From Pseudomonas farsensis (GTDB taxonomy: Bacteria; Pseudomonadota; Gammaproteobacteria; Pseudomonadales; Pseudomonadaceae), in assembly GCF_014268805.2 (NCBI RefSeq), contig NZ_JABWRF020000003.1, positions 726,690 through 790,689 on the forward strand: a DNA stretch of 64,000 nucleotides, read 5' to 3'. The first letter of the stretch is position 1; the number at the start of each line of letters is the position of its first letter. Below, piece by piece: positions 41,171 through 50,396 of the stretch. Under the pieces are notes generated by a model. That model saw only the letters and a list, made by a program, of their open reading frames with translations, did no database searches and was not told the DNA's origin. The position numbers and the translations under genes are program-made.

Positions 41171-42571
41171 ATGGCAAAGATTACATCCTCGATTGGTGTT
41201 GGCTCGGGTCTTGAGATTGGCGCGCTCGTCCAGACGCTGGTAACTGCCGACACCGCTGCGAAGAAATCGCAGATCGCTCGTCAGACGAGCAATAACGCTG
41301 CGATGATTTCGGGGATTGGTGCGCTGCGCAGTGCCCTGACCGCGTACAGCACCGCAATGGGCAAGCTCAATGACAAGAACGCGCCTTCGTTCAATGCCTA
41401 TGCTGGCAAGTCGTCCAATGAGGGCGTGGTAAAAGTCAATGCCGGCAACACTGCGGTGGCTGGTAGTTACAGTGTTGCGGTCAGCAACCTGGCAACCAGT
41501 TCCAAGGTAGCGACCAACGCGTTTGTCGGAGGGGCTACCTCGTTGGTTGGCGATGGCGATATGACTATCACCCAGGGAACTACGAGCTACACGCTCAAGG
41601 TTCCAGCAGGTGCGACGCTGGAAAGTGTTCGTGACCAGATCAACAAAGAGTTGGGCGCCAAGGGTATTTCGGCGAACATCGTTACCGGTGAAGGTGGCTC
41701 GCGGTTGGTGTTAGGCTCGACTACTACCGGCAAAGGCACCGATATCTCGGTCAGTGGCGACGTGACCTCCCTGAATGTCGATGGCACCCAGTCGATGGCA
41801 GCCAATGGTGCTGGTTACGTGACCGAAAAGGCCGTGGACGCCAAGATGACCATCGATGGATTGGTCGTGACCAGTGCCTCCAACAAGGTTGCCGATGCGG
41901 TGAGCGGCCTCACTTTCGAGTTGACTGGGGTGAGTGCTGTCGGCACGGCTGCCACTGTCACTGTTGCAGCCAATAGTGACGGACTGAAAACTTCGATCCA
42001 GGGTTTTGTCGATGCTTACAACACGCTGCAGAAAGCTATCAGTTCGCTGACCGCTACGTCTCAGGACGAAGAGGGTAATCTGGTGCTGGGTTCGCTGACC
42101 AACGACCCTACCACTCGATCGCTGTTGTCCGATCTTCGTAAGGTCTTGACCGATGTGGGTTCCGGGGATCGTCTCACCACCCTTGGCCAGCTTGGTATCA
42201 ACACCACCAAAGATGGCACGCTGGAGTTCAACAGCGCCAAGTTCACTGCAGCAATGGACGACAAGAAGCTCGGCAACGAGGTGCAGGAGTTGTTTTCGGG
42301 CGAGAACGGCATTTTCGCTCGCATGAACAAGGCGATTGATCCGTATAACGCGGCCGATGGTAGCTTGGTTAGCCGTAAGGCTGGTTTGGATAGTGTCGCC
42401 AAGAATCTGAAGGATCAGCAGGATGCTCTGGACCATCGGGTAGAGACGCTCACGGCCTCGCTGACCAAGCAGTACGCTACGCTGGACGCCAACCTTGGCA
42501 AGATGAAGGCCCAGGCCAACCAGATCACCGCCATTTTCGACGCGCTCAACGCCCAGGCCAAGAAGTCCTAA
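41171..42571 (+). CDS. fliD: Flagellar filament cap protein FliD
   Basis: This 466-residue filament cap (HAP2) inserts flagellin at the growing tip and, in P. aeruginosa, binds mucin. The N-terminal FliD domain (SSIGVGSGLEIGALVQTLVT) and the C-terminal coiled coil (LKDQQDALDHRVETLTASLT) are clear. The central domains (residues 70-350) are beta-rich and likely surface-exposed. GAGAGGGG precedes the ATG. FliT, encoded downstream, is its chaperone. Confidence 0.95.
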   Translation: MAKITSSIGVGSGLEIGALVQTLVTADTAAKKSQIARQTSNNAAMISGIGALRSALTAYSTAMGKLNDKNAPSFNAYAGKSSNEGVVKVNAGNTAVAGSYSVAVSNLATSSKVATNAFVGGATSLVGDGDMTITQGTTSYTLKVPAGATLESVRDQINKELGAKGISANIVTGEGGSRLVLGSTTTGKGTDISVSGDVTSLNVDGTQSMAANGAGYVTEKAVDAKMTIDGLVVTSASNKVADAVSGLTFELTGVSAVGTAATVTVAANSDGLKTSIQGFVDAYNTLQKAISSLTATSQDEEGNLVLGSLTNDPTTRSLLSDLRKVLTDVGSGDRLTTLGQLGINTTKDGTLEFNSAKFTAAMDDKKLGNEVQELFSGENGIFARMNKAIDPYNAADGSLVSRKAGLDSVAKNLKDQQDALDHRVETLTASLTKQYATLDANLGKMKAQANQITAIFDALNAQAKKS

Positions 42572-42586
42572 GCAGCTGCTTGCGCC

Positions 42587-42630
42587 AAAAGCCCGGCGAC
42601 GCCAGTTTGGTGTCCCGGGCTTTTGCATTT
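42587..42630 (+). terminator. Rho-independent terminator after fliD
   Basis: AAAAGCCCGG pairs perfectly with CCGGGCTTTT around an 18-base loop. It lies five bases before the FliA promoter of fliS. Confidence 0.85.
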
Positions 42631-42634
42631 TCCC

Positions 42635-42661
42635 TAAAGTTTTTTGACGGGGTGGCGATAA
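42635..42661 (+). promoter_or_regulatory. FliA (sigma-28) promoter for fliS-fliT
   Basis: TAAAGTTT, exactly 11 bases, then GGCGATAA match the consensus at 15 of 16 positions. It is the cleanest FliA site in the window and directly follows the fliD terminator, about 41 bp before the fliS start. Confidence 0.92.
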
Positions 42662-42702
42662 GTATCCTGTATTAACCTTTTTCGCTGCAACGAGGTAGAT
42701 TC

Positions 42703-43098
42703 ATGAACCCGATGTTGGCCCTTCGGCAATACCAGAAAGTCAACGGCGCGGCGCAGACTTCCGAAGCCAGTCCGCACCGTCTGGTGCAAATGCTCATGCA
42801 AGGCGGTTTGGACCGTATGGCTCAGGCCAAGGGTGCAATCGCGCGTAACGATATGGCCCAGAAGGGTATCCTGATCGGCAAGGTCATCGACATCATTGGC
42901 GGCCTGCGTGAAGGCTTGGACCTGGAAAACCACGCCGACTCCCTGGCCGACTTGGACAGCCTCTACACTTACATGAGCCGGCGCCTGGTCGAGGCCAATG
43001 CCAAAAGCGACCCCGAGATCATCGATGAAGTGGCGCGCCTGCTGATTACCGTGAAGGAAGGGTGGGACGCGATCCCCGACCCTCAGCAGGTACCGTGA
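42703..43098 (+). CDS. fliS: Flagellin export chaperone FliS
   Basis: This 131-residue four-helix protein binds the C-terminus of flagellin and prevents early polymerisation. It has the family N-terminus NPMLALRQYQKVN and helices HRLVQMLMQGGLDRMAQAKG and LDSLYTYMSRRLVEANA. GAGG precedes the ATG. It is followed by fliT 13 bp on, a standard chaperone pair. Confidence 0.95.
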   Translation: MNPMLALRQYQKVNGAAQTSEASPHRLVQMLMQGGLDRMAQAKGAIARNDMAQKGILIGKVIDIIGGLREGLDLENHADSLADLDSLYTYMSRRLVEANAKSDPEIIDEVARLLITVKEGWDAIPDPQQVP

Positions 43099-43111
43099 CC
43101 CGGGAGGTGAC

Positions 43112-43408
43112 ATGAGCGAGGTGATCGAGCGTATCGAGCAAACCCGTGACGCCCTGCTGGCTGCGCTGAGCAACCGGGACTGGGACGCAGTGGGCGAACT
43201 CGACCTGAAATGCAGGGTATGCGTCGACGATGTGCTGGCCGAAGCCGGCAGCAACGAGGCGGGAGTACGGGCAAGCCTCGAGGAATTACTGGCGGTTTAC
43301 CGGCAATTGATCGAGGTTGCCAGTGGCGAGCGTCAATCAATAGTCGACGAGATGACGCAGATACGTCAGGCAAAAAGCGCGGCGAAGGTATACCATCTGT
43401 TCAGCTGA
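43112..43408 (+). CDS. fliT: Flagellar chaperone FliT
   Basis: This 98-residue helical protein follows fliS, the FliT position in pseudomonads, where it would escort FliD. Helices include EVIERIEQTRDALLAALSNR and LEELLAVYRQLIEVASGE. FliT-type sequences are poorly conserved, so the assignment leans on gene order and size. GGGAGGTG precedes the ATG. A terminator follows. Confidence 0.82.
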   Translation: MSEVIERIEQTRDALLAALSNRDWDAVGELDLKCRVCVDDVLAEAGSNEAGVRASLEELLAVYRQLIEVASGERQSIVDEMTQIRQAKSAAKVYHLFS

Positions 43409-43424
43409 CCACGAATAACACTAG

Positions 43425-43463
43425 AAAAAGCGCGCCATTAAATTGACTGCGCGCTCTTTTTTG
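43425..43463 (+). terminator. Rho-independent terminator after fliT
   Basis: AGCGCGC pairs with GCGCGCT around a 13-base loop and is followed by CTTTTTT. It isolates fleQ from the fliST unit. Confidence 0.88.
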
Positions 43464-43574
43464 ACTTAACTAGTGGCTGTATCCGAATTTCAGACGTCCG
43501 AACACTGACCATTCAGTCGAATGATGTCGAGCACGCCCCACGGGCGCCGAGATGACTAGGGAAGTTGCTATTGC

Positions 43575-45050
43575 ATGTGGCGTGAAACCAAGATTCTCCT
43601 GATCGATGACGACAGCCCACGCCGCCGCGATCTGGCGGTGGTCCTGAATTTCCTTGGCGAAGAAAACCTGCCCTGCTCCAGTGATAACTGGCAGCAAGCG
43701 GTTGAATCTTTGTCTTCGAGTCGTGAAGTGCTGTGTGTGCTCATCGGGGCCGTAAACGCTCCGGGCAGTGTGCTCGGGCTGCTTAAGACAGTGGCTGGCT
43801 GGGATGAGTTCCTTCCTGTGCTGTTCTTGGGTGAAAATTCTTCGGCCGAGTTTCCCGAGGACCTTCGCCGGCGCGTGCTTTCCAGCCTCGAGATGCCGCC
43901 GAGCTACAGCCAACTGCTCGATTCGCTGCACCGTGCCCAGGTCTATCGCGAGATGTACGACCAGGCCCGTGAGCGCGGTCGCCAGCGCGAGCCCAACCTG
44001 TTCCGTAGCCTGGTGGGCACCAGCCGCGCCATCCAGCATGTGCGGCAGATGATGCAGCAGGTGGCCGACACCGACGCCAGCGTGCTCATTCTGGGGGAGT
44101 CCGGTACCGGCAAGGAGGTGGTGGCGCGCAACCTGCACTACCACTCCAAGCGCCGTGAAGCGCCGTTCGTGCCGGTCAACTGCGGGGCCATCCCTGCCGA
44201 GCTGCTCGAAAGCGAACTGTTCGGCCATGAGAAAGGCGCCTTCACCGGCGCCATCACCAGCCGTGCCGGGCGTTTCGAGCTGGCCAATGGCGGCACGCTG
44301 TTCCTCGACGAAATCGGTGACATGCCGCTGCCGATGCAGGTCAAGCTGCTGCGTGTGCTGCAGGAACGTACATTCGAACGCGTGGGTAGCAACAAGACCC
44401 AGAGCATCGATGTACGCATTATTGCGGCCACCCACAAGAACCTCGAGAACATGATCGAGGACGGCACTTTCCGCGAAGACCTTTACTACCGCCTGAACGT
44501 CTTCCCCATCGAGATGGCCCCGCTGCGCGAGCGCGTCGAGGACATTCCGCTGCTGATGAACGAGCTAATTTCGCGCATGGAGCATGAGAAGCGTGGCTCG
44601 ATCCGCTTCAACTCAGCCTCGATCATGTCGCTGTGCCGCCACGGCTGGCCGGGTAACGTGCGTGAATTGGCCAACCTGGTGGAGCGCATGGCGATCATGC
44701 ACCCCTATGGAGTGATTGGCGTATCAGAGCTGCCGAAGAAATTCCGCTATGTCGATGATGAAGACGAGCAGTTGGTCGACAGCCTGCGCAGCGACCTCGA
44801 AGAGCGCGTTGCCATCAACGGCCACACGCCGAACTTCGCCAACCAGGCCATGCTGCCGCCTGAAGGTCTTGACCTGAAGGATTACCTCGGTGGCCTTGAG
44901 CAGGGCCTGATCCAGCAGGCGCTGGATGATGCCAACGGCATTGTTGCCCGCGCTGCCGAACGCCTGCGCATCCGCCGCACCACGCTGGTGGAAAAGATGC
45001 GCAAGTACGGCATGAGCCGCCAGGGTGGCGAGGAACAGGCAGAAGATTGA
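43575..45050 (+). CDS. fleQ: Flagellar master regulator FleQ
   Basis: This 491-residue sigma-54 enhancer-binding protein is the top of the flagellar cascade and a c-di-GMP sensor. The N-terminal FleQ domain (1-125) is receiver-like, but the usual phospho-Asp site reads CVLIGAV, with no Asp. The AAA+ domain has the Walker A GESGTGK (174-180) and the sigma-54-contacting GAFTGA. The C-terminal Fis-type helix-turn-helix is GIVARAAERLRIRRTTLVEK. The sequence is very close to P. aeruginosa FleQ. It would drive the sigma-54 promoters in this window and is itself monocistronic between two terminators. Confidence 0.97.
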   Translation: MWRETKILLIDDDSPRRRDLAVVLNFLGEENLPCSSDNWQQAVESLSSSREVLCVLIGAVNAPGSVLGLLKTVAGWDEFLPVLFLGENSSAEFPEDLRRRVLSSLEMPPSYSQLLDSLHRAQVYREMYDQARERGRQREPNLFRSLVGTSRAIQHVRQMMQQVADTDASVLILGESGTGKEVVARNLHYHSKRREAPFVPVNCGAIPAELLESELFGHEKGAFTGAITSRAGRFELANGGTLFLDEIGDMPLPMQVKLLRVLQERTFERVGSNKTQSIDVRIIAATHKNLENMIEDGTFREDLYYRLNVFPIEMAPLRERVEDIPLLMNELISRMEHEKRGSIRFNSASIMSLCRHGWPGNVRELANLVERMAIMHPYGVIGVSELPKKFRYVDDEDEQLVDSLRSDLEERVAINGHTPNFANQAMLPPEGLDLKDYLGGLEQGLIQQALDDANGIVARAAERLRIRRTTLVEKMRKYGMSRQGGEEQAED

Positions 45051-45051
45051 C

Positions 45052-45082
45052 CCAGCAAGGGCCGCTTGGCGGCCCTTGCTGG
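45052..45082 (+). terminator. Stem-loop after fleQ
   Basis: CCAGCAAGGGCCGC pairs perfectly with GCGGCCCTTGCTGG around TTG, directly after the fleQ stop. The 14-bp stem is strong but has no T tract, so it may be a weak terminator or an mRNA 3' stabiliser. Confidence 0.65.
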
Positions 45083-45107
45083 CGGTCCCGCCCTCAGTTT
45101 TCTACAA

Positions 45108-45425
45108 GCCTGTTCTGGCCCTATCGCAGGCTGGCGCCAGCTCCCACGGAATGTGGCTTGTCGCTATCTCGGTGCCGTTTTACGCGGTCAGTGTAGGAGC
45201 GGCCTTGTGTCGCGATGGGCTGCGAAGCAGCCCCAGCGATTCTGGTGGGTGCACAAATCCTGGGGCTGCTTCGCAGCCCATCGCGACACAAGGCCGCTCC
45301 TACACAATCAAAAGCGACTTGCCCGAAACCATAGAATCTCCCACAAGCATCTGCGCCAGGCATCAATATCGCGGCTCTGCGCGGTTTTTGTGGGAGCTGG
45401 CGATAGCCTGCGATGAGGCCGGCAA
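45108..45425. repeat. Nested REPINs downstream of fleQ
   Basis: An outer inverted pair of the ATCGCAGGCT..GCCAGCTCCCAC family (45108-45147 and 45390-45425) encloses an inner REPIN of the GTAGGAGCGGCC family (45193-45303). The inner loop has further inverted arms (CTGCGAAGCAGCCCC and its complement). These elements, with the fleS promoter, account for the 45051-45573 gap. I see no gene there. Confidence 0.88.
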
Positions 45426-45504
45426 AGGCTTGCACAAGACCCATCGCTGTAACGGCGCAGTCGGTGCCGCCTAATCCGCACTATTGCAGCTAAATCCCTA
45501 TCCC

Positions 45505-45520
45505 CGGCACGGCTATTGCT
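45505..45520 (+). promoter_or_regulatory. Sigma-54 promoter for fleSR
   Basis: CGGCACGGCTATTGCT has GG and GC separated by 10 bases and an intact TTGCT box, about 55 bp upstream of fleS. FleQ-dependent sigma-54 transcription of fleSR is established in pseudomonads. Confidence 0.87.
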
Positions 45521-45573
45521 ACACCGCTGGCATCACACCGTTTTTATGACGGTCAGCCATGCGAGAGAGCACC

Positions 45574-46785
45574 ATGCCCCAGGCCGCCCCCAAGTCCCGA
45601 GTCCCTGCTGTCCAGGGAGTAATCCCGGTCGAGCAGGAAAGTCGACTGGGCCTGGAACAGGCGTTTGCCCTGTTCAGCCAGGTTTCCACTCAGCTCACCG
45701 AGTCCTACGGCATGCTCGAAGCGCGCGTCAGCGAGCTCAAGGGCGAGTTGGCGGTGGTCAGTGCGCAGCGCATGGCCGAGCTTGGTGAAAAAGAACGCCT
45801 GGCCAACCGCCTGCAGAACCTGCTCGACCTGCTGCCCGGGGGCGTGATCGTGATCGACGCGCAAGGCTATGTGTGCGAAGCCAATCCCGCCGCCTGCGAG
45901 TTGCTCGGCGAGCCGCTGATCGGCTTGCTCTGGCGCGAGGTGATTGCCCGCAGCTTTGCGCCGCGCAAGGACGATGGCCACGAGGTGTCGCTGCGCGATG
46001 GCCGTCGCCTGTCCATCGCCACCCGCTCGCTGGATGCCGAGCCTGGCCAGTTGGTGCTGTTGACCGACCTCACCGAAACCCGTCGGTTGCAGGGCCAGTT
46101 GGCGCGCCATGAACGGCTGTCCTCGCTGGGGCGCATGGTCGCCTCGTTGGCGCATCAGATCCGCACGCCACTGTCGGCGGCCATGCTGTATGCCAGCCAC
46201 CTGGCCGATGCTGGGCGCGACCTGCCTGAAGAAACCCGCCTGCGCTTTGCCGGCAGCTTGAAAGAGCGCCTGCAAGAACTGGAGCACCAGGTGCGCGACA
46301 TGCTGGTGTTCGCCCGCGGCGAGTTGCCCCTGGTTGATCGCCTGACCCCCAAGGCTCTGTTCCAGGCCTTGCAACACGCAGCGCAAACCCACGTGCAAGG
46401 CCATGCGGTGCGCTGGCAGTGCGATGTTCAGCTGGGAGAGTTGCTGTGCAATCGCGACACCCTGGTGGGTGCTGTGCTGAACCTGATCGACAACGCCTTG
46501 CAAGCCAGCGCGGAACCTGCGCGGCTCAAGGTTCACCTGTACCGCCGCGAGCAGAACCTGCACCTGTGCATCAGTGATGCGGGCTCTGGTATCGACGCTG
46601 AGCTGCTCGGGCGCCTGGGCGAACCTTTCCTCACCACCAAGGCAACCGGCACTGGCCTGGGCCTTGCCGTCGTGCAGGCGGTGGCTCGTGCGCACCAGGG
46701 CGTGCTGCGCCTGCGTTCCAGGCCCGGCCGTGGCACCTGTGCCTATGTAGTGCTGCCTTTGATCGGAGCACCGGAGACCCACTGA
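45574..46785 (+). CDS. fleS: Flagellar sensor histidine kinase FleS
   Basis: This 403-residue kinase has no membrane segment, so it is probably cytoplasmic. A coiled coil and PAS domain (about 75-170; LLDLLPGGVIVIDAQGYVCE) are followed by the HisKA H-box (SLAHQIRTPL, His194). The ATPase domain follows (LNLIDNALQASAEP, FLTTKATGTGLGLAVVQA). It phosphorylates FleR. I chose the ATG at 45574, preceded by GAGAG, over one five codons upstream. Its stop overlaps the FleR start by one base. Confidence 0.94.
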   Translation: MPQAAPKSRVPAVQGVIPVEQESRLGLEQAFALFSQVSTQLTESYGMLEARVSELKGELAVVSAQRMAELGEKERLANRLQNLLDLLPGGVIVIDAQGYVCEANPAACELLGEPLIGLLWREVIARSFAPRKDDGHEVSLRDGRRLSIATRSLDAEPGQLVLLTDLTETRRLQGQLARHERLSSLGRMVASLAHQIRTPLSAAMLYASHLADAGRDLPEETRLRFAGSLKERLQELEHQVRDMLVFARGELPLVDRLTPKALFQALQHAAQTHVQGHAVRWQCDVQLGELLCNRDTLVGAVLNLIDNALQASAEPARLKVHLYRREQNLHLCISDAGSGIDAELLGRLGEPFLTTKATGTGLGLAVVQAVARAHQGVLRLRSRPGRGTCAYVVLPLIGAPETH

Positions 46786-48161
46786 TGGATATCAAGGTAT
46801 TGCTGGTCGAAGACGACCGTGTATTGCGCCAGGCGCTCACCGATACGCTGGAAATCGGCGGTTTCGCCCACCGCGCCGTAGCGTCGGCCGAAGAGGCCTT
46901 GCTGGCTGTTGGCCAGGAGCCGTTCAGCCTGGTCGTCAGCGACGTCAACATGCCGGGTATGGACGGCCATCAACTGCTCGCCCAGCTTGGGCGCAACCAC
47001 CCGGAGTTGCCGGTTTTGCTGATGACCGCCCACGCTGCGGTCGAGCGGGCGGTGGATGCGATGCGCCAAGGCGCTGTGGATTACCTGGTAAAGCCCTTTG
47101 AGCCGCAGGCCTTGTTGAGCCTGGTCGAGCGCCATGCCGCTGGTCGGCTTGGCAATAGCGAAGATGACGGCCCGGTCGCCAGCGAACCTGCCAGCCGGCA
47201 GCTGCTGGAGCTGGCAGCGCGGGTTGCGCGCAGCGAGTCGACGGTGTTGATTTCGGGCGAATCGGGCACCGGCAAGGAGGTGCTGGCGCGCTACATTCAC
47301 CAGCAATCGCCGCGGGCGGCAGCGCCTTTCGTGGCGATAAACTGCGCAGCCATCCCTGACAACATGCTCGAAGCCACGCTGTTCGGCCATGAGAAGGGCT
47401 CGTTTACCGGCGCCATCGCTGCCCAGCCTGGCAAGTTCGAGCAGGCCGAAGGTGGCACGTTGCTGCTCGACGAAATTTCCGAAATGCCCCTTGCGCTACA
47501 GGCCAAGCTGCTGCGTGTGCTGCAGGAGCGTGAAGTGGAGCGGGTAGGGGGGCGCAAGCCAATTGCACTGGATATCCGCGTGCTGGCCACCACCAACCGC
47601 GACTTGGCCGGTGAAGTGGCCGCAGGGCGTTTTCGTGAAGACCTGTTCTACCGCTTGTCGGTGTTCCCGCTGGCATGGAGCGCCCTGCGCGAGCGGCCCG
47701 CCGACATTCTGCCGCTGGCCGAGCGCCTGTTGGCGCGGCATGTCGGCAAGATGAAACACGCACCGGTGCGGTTGTCTGCCGATGCCCGCGCCTGCCTGCA
47801 AAGCTACGCCTGGCCTGGCAACGTGCGCGAGTTGGACAACGCGCTGCAGCGGGCATTGATTCTGCAGCAGGGCGGCGTCATCGAGGCGGCGGATTTCTGT
47901 CTGGCCGGCGTCATTCCGTTGTCGGCACCTGGGGTGGCCACTATTGCGCCATTATCCGCAGATTTGACGGTCGAGCAGGGTGGGCTGGGCGACGACATGC
48001 GCCGCCATGAATTCCAGATGATCATCGATACCTTGCGTGCCGAACGTGGTCGCCGCAAGGAAGCCGCTGAGCGTCTGGGCATCAGCCCGCGCACGCTGCG
48101 CTACAAGCTTGCGCAAATGCGTGATGCCGGCCTTGATGTGGAGGCCGGCCTGTTCGGTTGA
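46785..48161 (+). CDS. fleR: Sigma-54 response regulator FleR
   Basis: This 458-residue activator works at the mid-class flagellar promoters. It has a receiver domain with phospho-acceptor Asp53 (VVSDVNMPGMDG), a Lys in LVKPFEP and an AAA+ domain with GESGTGK (158-164). The sigma-54 contact loop is GSFTGA (usual GAFTGA with Ala to Ser). A Fis helix-turn-helix (GRRKEAAERLGISPRTLRYK) ends the protein. It is translationally coupled to fleS. Confidence 0.95.
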   Translation: MDIKVLLVEDDRVLRQALTDTLEIGGFAHRAVASAEEALLAVGQEPFSLVVSDVNMPGMDGHQLLAQLGRNHPELPVLLMTAHAAVERAVDAMRQGAVDYLVKPFEPQALLSLVERHAAGRLGNSEDDGPVASEPASRQLLELAARVARSESTVLISGESGTGKEVLARYIHQQSPRAAAPFVAINCAAIPDNMLEATLFGHEKGSFTGAIAAQPGKFEQAEGGTLLLDEISEMPLALQAKLLRVLQEREVERVGGRKPIALDIRVLATTNRDLAGEVAAGRFREDLFYRLSVFPLAWSALRERPADILPLAERLLARHVGKMKHAPVRLSADARACLQSYAWPGNVRELDNALQRALILQQGGVIEAADFCLAGVIPLSAPGVATIAPLSADLTVEQGGLGDDMRRHEFQMIIDTLRAERGRRKEAAERLGISPRTLRYKLAQMRDAGLDVEAGLFG

Positions 48162-48190
48162 TGCATCGTTTTGAATGTAAAAACGCGTAC

Positions 48191-48206
48191 TGGCACTGCT
48201 CTTGCT
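48191..48206 (+). promoter_or_regulatory. Sigma-54 promoter for fliEFGHIJ
   Basis: TGGCACTGCTCTTGCT keeps GG-N10-GC and the TTGCT box, 61 bp upstream of fliE. It would be FleQ-dependent and serve the basal-body and ATPase genes. Confidence 0.9.
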
Positions 48207-48266
48207 AGTTCCAGCCTACCCGCTGCATGACTGTCAAAAAAATGCGGCCGCCGGAGAGAGAAGTCC

Positions 48267-48599
48267 ATGACCCAAGGTGTTGAATTCAATCGTCTGATGT
48301 TGGACATGCGTGCCATGCAGGCCGATGCCATGTCGCTGCCCAAAGTCGCTGCAGCCCCTGAGCTGGCGCCGGGTCAGAGCAGCTTTGCCGACATGCTTGG
48401 CCAAGCCATCGGCAAGGTCAGCGATGTGCAGCAGGCATCCACCCAGCTGTCCAATGCCTTCGAAATCGGCAAGAGCGGCGTGGACCTGACCGACGTGATG
48501 ATTGCCTCGCAAAAGGCTTCGGTGTCGTTCCAGGCGTTGACCCAGGTGCGTAACAAGCTGGTGCAAGCGTACCAGGACATCATGCAGATGCCGGTTTAA
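48267..48599 (+). CDS. fliE: Flagellar hook-basal body complex protein FliE
   Basis: This 110-residue junction protein sits between the MS ring and rod and is first to be exported. The C-terminal FliE motif is evident (GVDLTDVMIASQKASVSFQA, then VRNKLVQAYQDIMQMPV). GGAGAGAGAAG precedes the ATG. It opens the fliEFGHIJ operon, 15 bp ahead of fliF. Confidence 0.95.
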   Translation: MTQGVEFNRLMLDMRAMQADAMSLPKVAAAPELAPGQSSFADMLGQAIGKVSDVQQASTQLSNAFEIGKSGVDLTDVMIASQKASVSFQALTQVRNKLVQAYQDIMQMPV

Positions 48600-48614
48600 G
48601 GCGAGAGTTGAGTC

Positions 48615-50396
48615 ATGGCCGAAGCAGCAACCGTCGATAACGCCCCCGCCAAAAGCGGGCCGCCAGCAGCCAAGCCGCCGCTGTTCGGTATGTCGTTCCT
48701 GGAAAACATCTCGCAGATGCCCATGCTGCGTCAGGTGGGCCTGCTGGTCGGCCTGGCTGCCAGCGTGGCCATCGGTTTTGCCGTGGTGCTGTGGTCACAG
48801 CAGCCGGACTACCGCCCGCTGTACGGCAGCCTTGCCGGCATGGACACCAAGCAGGTCATGGACACCCTGGCCGCTGCCGATATTCCCTACAACGTAGAGC
48901 CCAATTCCGGTGCCCTGCTGGTCAAGGCCGACGACCTCTCCCGTGCGCGCCTGAAGCTTGCAGCCGCAGGTGTTGCGCCGAGCGACGGCAACGTCGGCTT
49001 CGAGCTGCTCGACAAGGAGCAGGGCCTGGGTACCAGCCAGTTCATGGAAGCCACCCGCTACCGCCGCAGCCTTGAAGGCGAGCTGGCGCGTACGGTGTCG
49101 AGCCTGAACAATGTGAAGGCTGCTCGCGTGCACCTGGCCATCCCGAAAAGCTCGGTGTTCGTGCGTGACGAACGCAAGCCAAGTGCTTCGGTACTGGTCG
49201 AGCTGTACCCCGGCCGTGCGCTGGAAGCAGGCCAGGTGATGGCGATCGTCAACCTGGTCGCCACCAGCGTGCCAGAACTGGACAAGTCCCAGGTCACCGT
49301 GGTCGACCAGAAGGGCAACCTGCTCTCCGAGCAACTGCAAGACACCGCGCTGACCATGGCCGGCAAGCAGTTCGACTACAGCCGCCGTATGGAAGGCATG
49401 CTCACCCAGCGTGTGCACAACATCCTGCAGCCGGTGCTGGGTAATGACCGCTACAAGGCTGAAGTGTCGGCCGACGTCGATTTCAGTGCCGTGGAGTCCA
49501 CCTCCGAGCAGTTCAACCCTGACCAGCCAGCGCTGCGCAGCGAGCAGTCGGTCAATGAACAGCGCTCCAGTAGCCAGGGCCCGCAAGGCGTCCCCGGCGC
49601 GCTGAGCAACCAGCCACCAGGCCCTGCCAGTGCGCCACAGACCACTGGCGGTGCAGCCGGTGCGGCTGGCGCGATCCAGCCTGGCCAGCCGCTGGTCGAT
49701 TCCAACGGTCAGCAGATCATGGACCCGGCCACCGGCCAGCCGATGCTCGCGCCGTACCCGAGTGACAAGCGTCTGCAGAGCACCAAGAACTTCGAACTCG
49801 ACCGTTCGATCAGCCATACCCGTCAGCAGCAGGGGCGCCTGACGCGCCTGTCGGTGGCCGTGGTGGTCGACGACCAGGTCAAGCTCGACGCTGCCAACGG
49901 CGAAGCCACCCGCAGCCCATGGAACGCCGAAGACTTGGCGCGTTTCACCCGCCTGGTGCAGGACGCCGTAGGCTTCGATGCCAGCCGTGGCGACAGCGTG
50001 ACCGTGATCAACGTGCCGTTCGCTGCTGACCGTGGCGACGAACTGGTGGATATTCCGTTCTATTCGCAGCCGTGGTTCTGGGACATCGTCAAGCAAGTGC
50101 TGGGCGTGGTGTTCATCCTGATCCTGGTGTTCGGCGTGCTGCGCCCGGTGCTCAACAACATTACCGGTGGCGGCAAGCAAGCTGCTGCAGATGGCGACAT
50201 GGAGCTGGGCGGGATGATCGGTCTGGATGGCGAACTTGCCAACGACCGGGTAAGCCTGGGTGGCCCGACAAGTATTCTGTTGCCAAGCCCTACCGAGGGT
50301 TACGAAGCACAGCTCAACGCAATCAAAGGCCTGGTGGCCGAAGATCCGGGCCGCGTGGCCCAGGTCGTGAAAGAGTGGATCAACGACGATGAGTGA
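48615..50396 (+). CDS. fliF: Flagellar MS-ring protein FliF
   Basis: This 593-residue inner-membrane protein forms the MS ring. It has two transmembrane helices (about residues 38-58 and 480-500) flanking a large periplasmic part with ring-building motifs (GTSQFMEATRYRRSLEGELA, VTVVDQKGNLLS). A Gly/Pro/Gln-rich linker lies in the second half. The C-terminal cytoplasmic tail binds FliG. Its last eight bases overlap fliG, which fits coupled synthesis of a fixed-ratio pair. Confidence 0.96.
   Translation: MAEAATVDNAPAKSGPPAAKPPLFGMSFLENISQMPMLRQVGLLVGLAASVAIGFAVVLWSQQPDYRPLYGSLAGMDTKQVMDTLAAADIPYNVEPNSGALLVKADDLSRARLKLAAAGVAPSDGNVGFELLDKEQGLGTSQFMEATRYRRSLEGELARTVSSLNNVKAARVHLAIPKSSVFVRDERKPSASVLVELYPGRALEAGQVMAIVNLVATSVPELDKSQVTVVDQKGNLLSEQLQDTALTMAGKQFDYSRRMEGMLTQRVHNILQPVLGNDRYKAEVSADVDFSAVESTSEQFNPDQPALRSEQSVNEQRSSSQGPQGVPGALSNQPPGPASAPQTTGGAAGAAGAIQPGQPLVDSNGQQIMDPATGQPMLAPYPSDKRLQSTKNFELDRSISHTRQQQGRLTRLSVAVVVDDQVKLDAANGEATRSPWNAEDLARFTRLVQDAVGFDASRGDSVTVINVPFAADRGDELVDIPFYSQPWFWDIVKQVLGVVFILILVFGVLRPVLNNITGGGKQAAADGDMELGGMIGLDGELANDRVSLGGPTSILLPSPTEGYEAQLNAIKGLVAEDPGRVAQVVKEWINDDE

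Noticed and set aside
43575..43950. FleQ N-terminus as a phosphorylatable receiver
   Set aside because: The position expected for the phospho-acceptor Asp reads CVLIGAV. FleQ proteins are known to lack it, so this is normal and not a defect.
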